A stretch of DNA of 64,000 nt from Curtobacterium sp. MCBA15_001 (GTDB taxonomy: Bacteria > Actinomycetota > Actinomycetes > Actinomycetales > Microbacteriaceae), in contig NZ_MJGI01000023.1 in the NCBI RefSeq assembly GCF_001864835.1, positions 122,416-186,415 on the forward strand. The letters run 5' to 3'. Below are positions 63,873 through 64,000 of this stretch, piece after piece (position 1 is the first letter of the stretch; every line of letters starts with the position of its first letter). The notes under the pieces were generated by a model, which was not told where the DNA came from, did no database searches, and worked only from the letters and a program-made list of their open reading frames with translations. A program made the translations under genes and the position numbers.

Positions 63873-63967
63873 TCGCGAAAGCGACAGTTCTGCGGCGATG
63901 GTCGGAGCAGGACTGTCGCCTTCGCGAAGTTGTCGGCGGTGGCCCGACGGGAACTGTCGCTCGCGCA
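63873..63967. repeat. Inverted repeat after the reductase gene, with a third arm
   Basis: 63873-63893 (TCGCGAAAGCGACAGT and on) pairs with 63908-63928 with two mismatches over 21. A third, partial arm GAACTGTCGCTCGCGCA is at 63951-63967. Confidence 0.8.
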
Positions 63968-63986
63968 GGTCTGAAGCGGGCCGCGT

Positions 63987-64000
63987 GACGGACGGGAGGC
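63987..64000. repeat. Left arm of a family A palindrome, cut by the window end
   Basis: GACGGACGGGAGGC is the standard left arm (compare 16551). Its partner lies beyond the window. Confidence 0.7.

Noticed and set aside
1..64000. Insertion sequence, integrase or prophage
   Set aside because: No transposase, integrase or phage structural gene is seen, even around the low-GC toxin tip.

Overview
The window is high-GC DNA (mostly near 70% by eye) with dense operons, GTG and ATG starts with 1-14 nt overlaps, DtxR/IdeR-type iron boxes and the actinobacterial trio MSMEG_4193-type phosphatase / DUF3090 / SCO1664. Together these point to an actinomycete chromosome. Protein style and gene order suggest Microbacteriaceae, perhaps near Curtobacterium; the genus is an inference.

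Left end (1-11 kb): the 3' end of a Cof-type HAD phosphatase gene, tRNA-Ser(TGA), a frameshifted sigma-factor remnant, then a secreted 2394-residue RHS/YD-repeat protein with two PA14 domains. Its variable C-terminal tip and the three small ORFs behind it are clearly lower in GC. They look like a polymorphic-toxin tip region: tip, membrane immunity candidate, an orphan second tip that carries a copy of part of the PA14 domain, and a DUF4304-like immunity candidate. A YaaC-like gene follows.

11-31 kb: a quinone-oxidoreductase-like gene and an NAD(P)-binding epimerase-like gene diverge from a 123-bp region with two matching palindromes, next to a TetR/ScbR-type regulator. Then come BLUF and GtrA genes, the phosphatase/DUF3090/SCO1664 operon, an AAA-VWA pair, a MetE-like enzyme, an MFS transporter, a GntR regulator, two tandem LCP cell-wall ligases, tRNA-Ser(GCT), and a LacI regulator divergent from a dehydrogenase/isomerase operon with an 18-bp perfect operator.

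31-49 kb: a MoxR-DUF58-transglutaminase operon, a TetR gene, a TRIC/UPF0126 channel divergent from the iron importer efeUOB, a LAxTG-anchored 5'-nucleotidase, a second Gfo/Idh/MocA dehydrogenase, glucose-6-phosphate dehydrogenase and a dienelactone hydrolase.

49-64 kb: tRNA-Arg(ACG), an OhrR-like regulator whose operator motif recurs before a small zinc-ribbon gene and an Old Yellow Enzyme gene, a TetR-MmpL pair, a mannitol dehydrogenase, a nucleotidyltransferase divergent from a class A beta-lactamase, and a siderophore ABC importer divergent from a siderophore-interacting reductase. Three iron boxes sit 1-4 nt from start codons, which implies leaderless iron-regulated mRNAs.

The intergenic spaces carry several families of long, near-perfect palindromes. 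The most frequent is about ten hairpins built on the arm GACGGGAGGCCCG, nearly all at gene 3' ends, probably acting as terminators.
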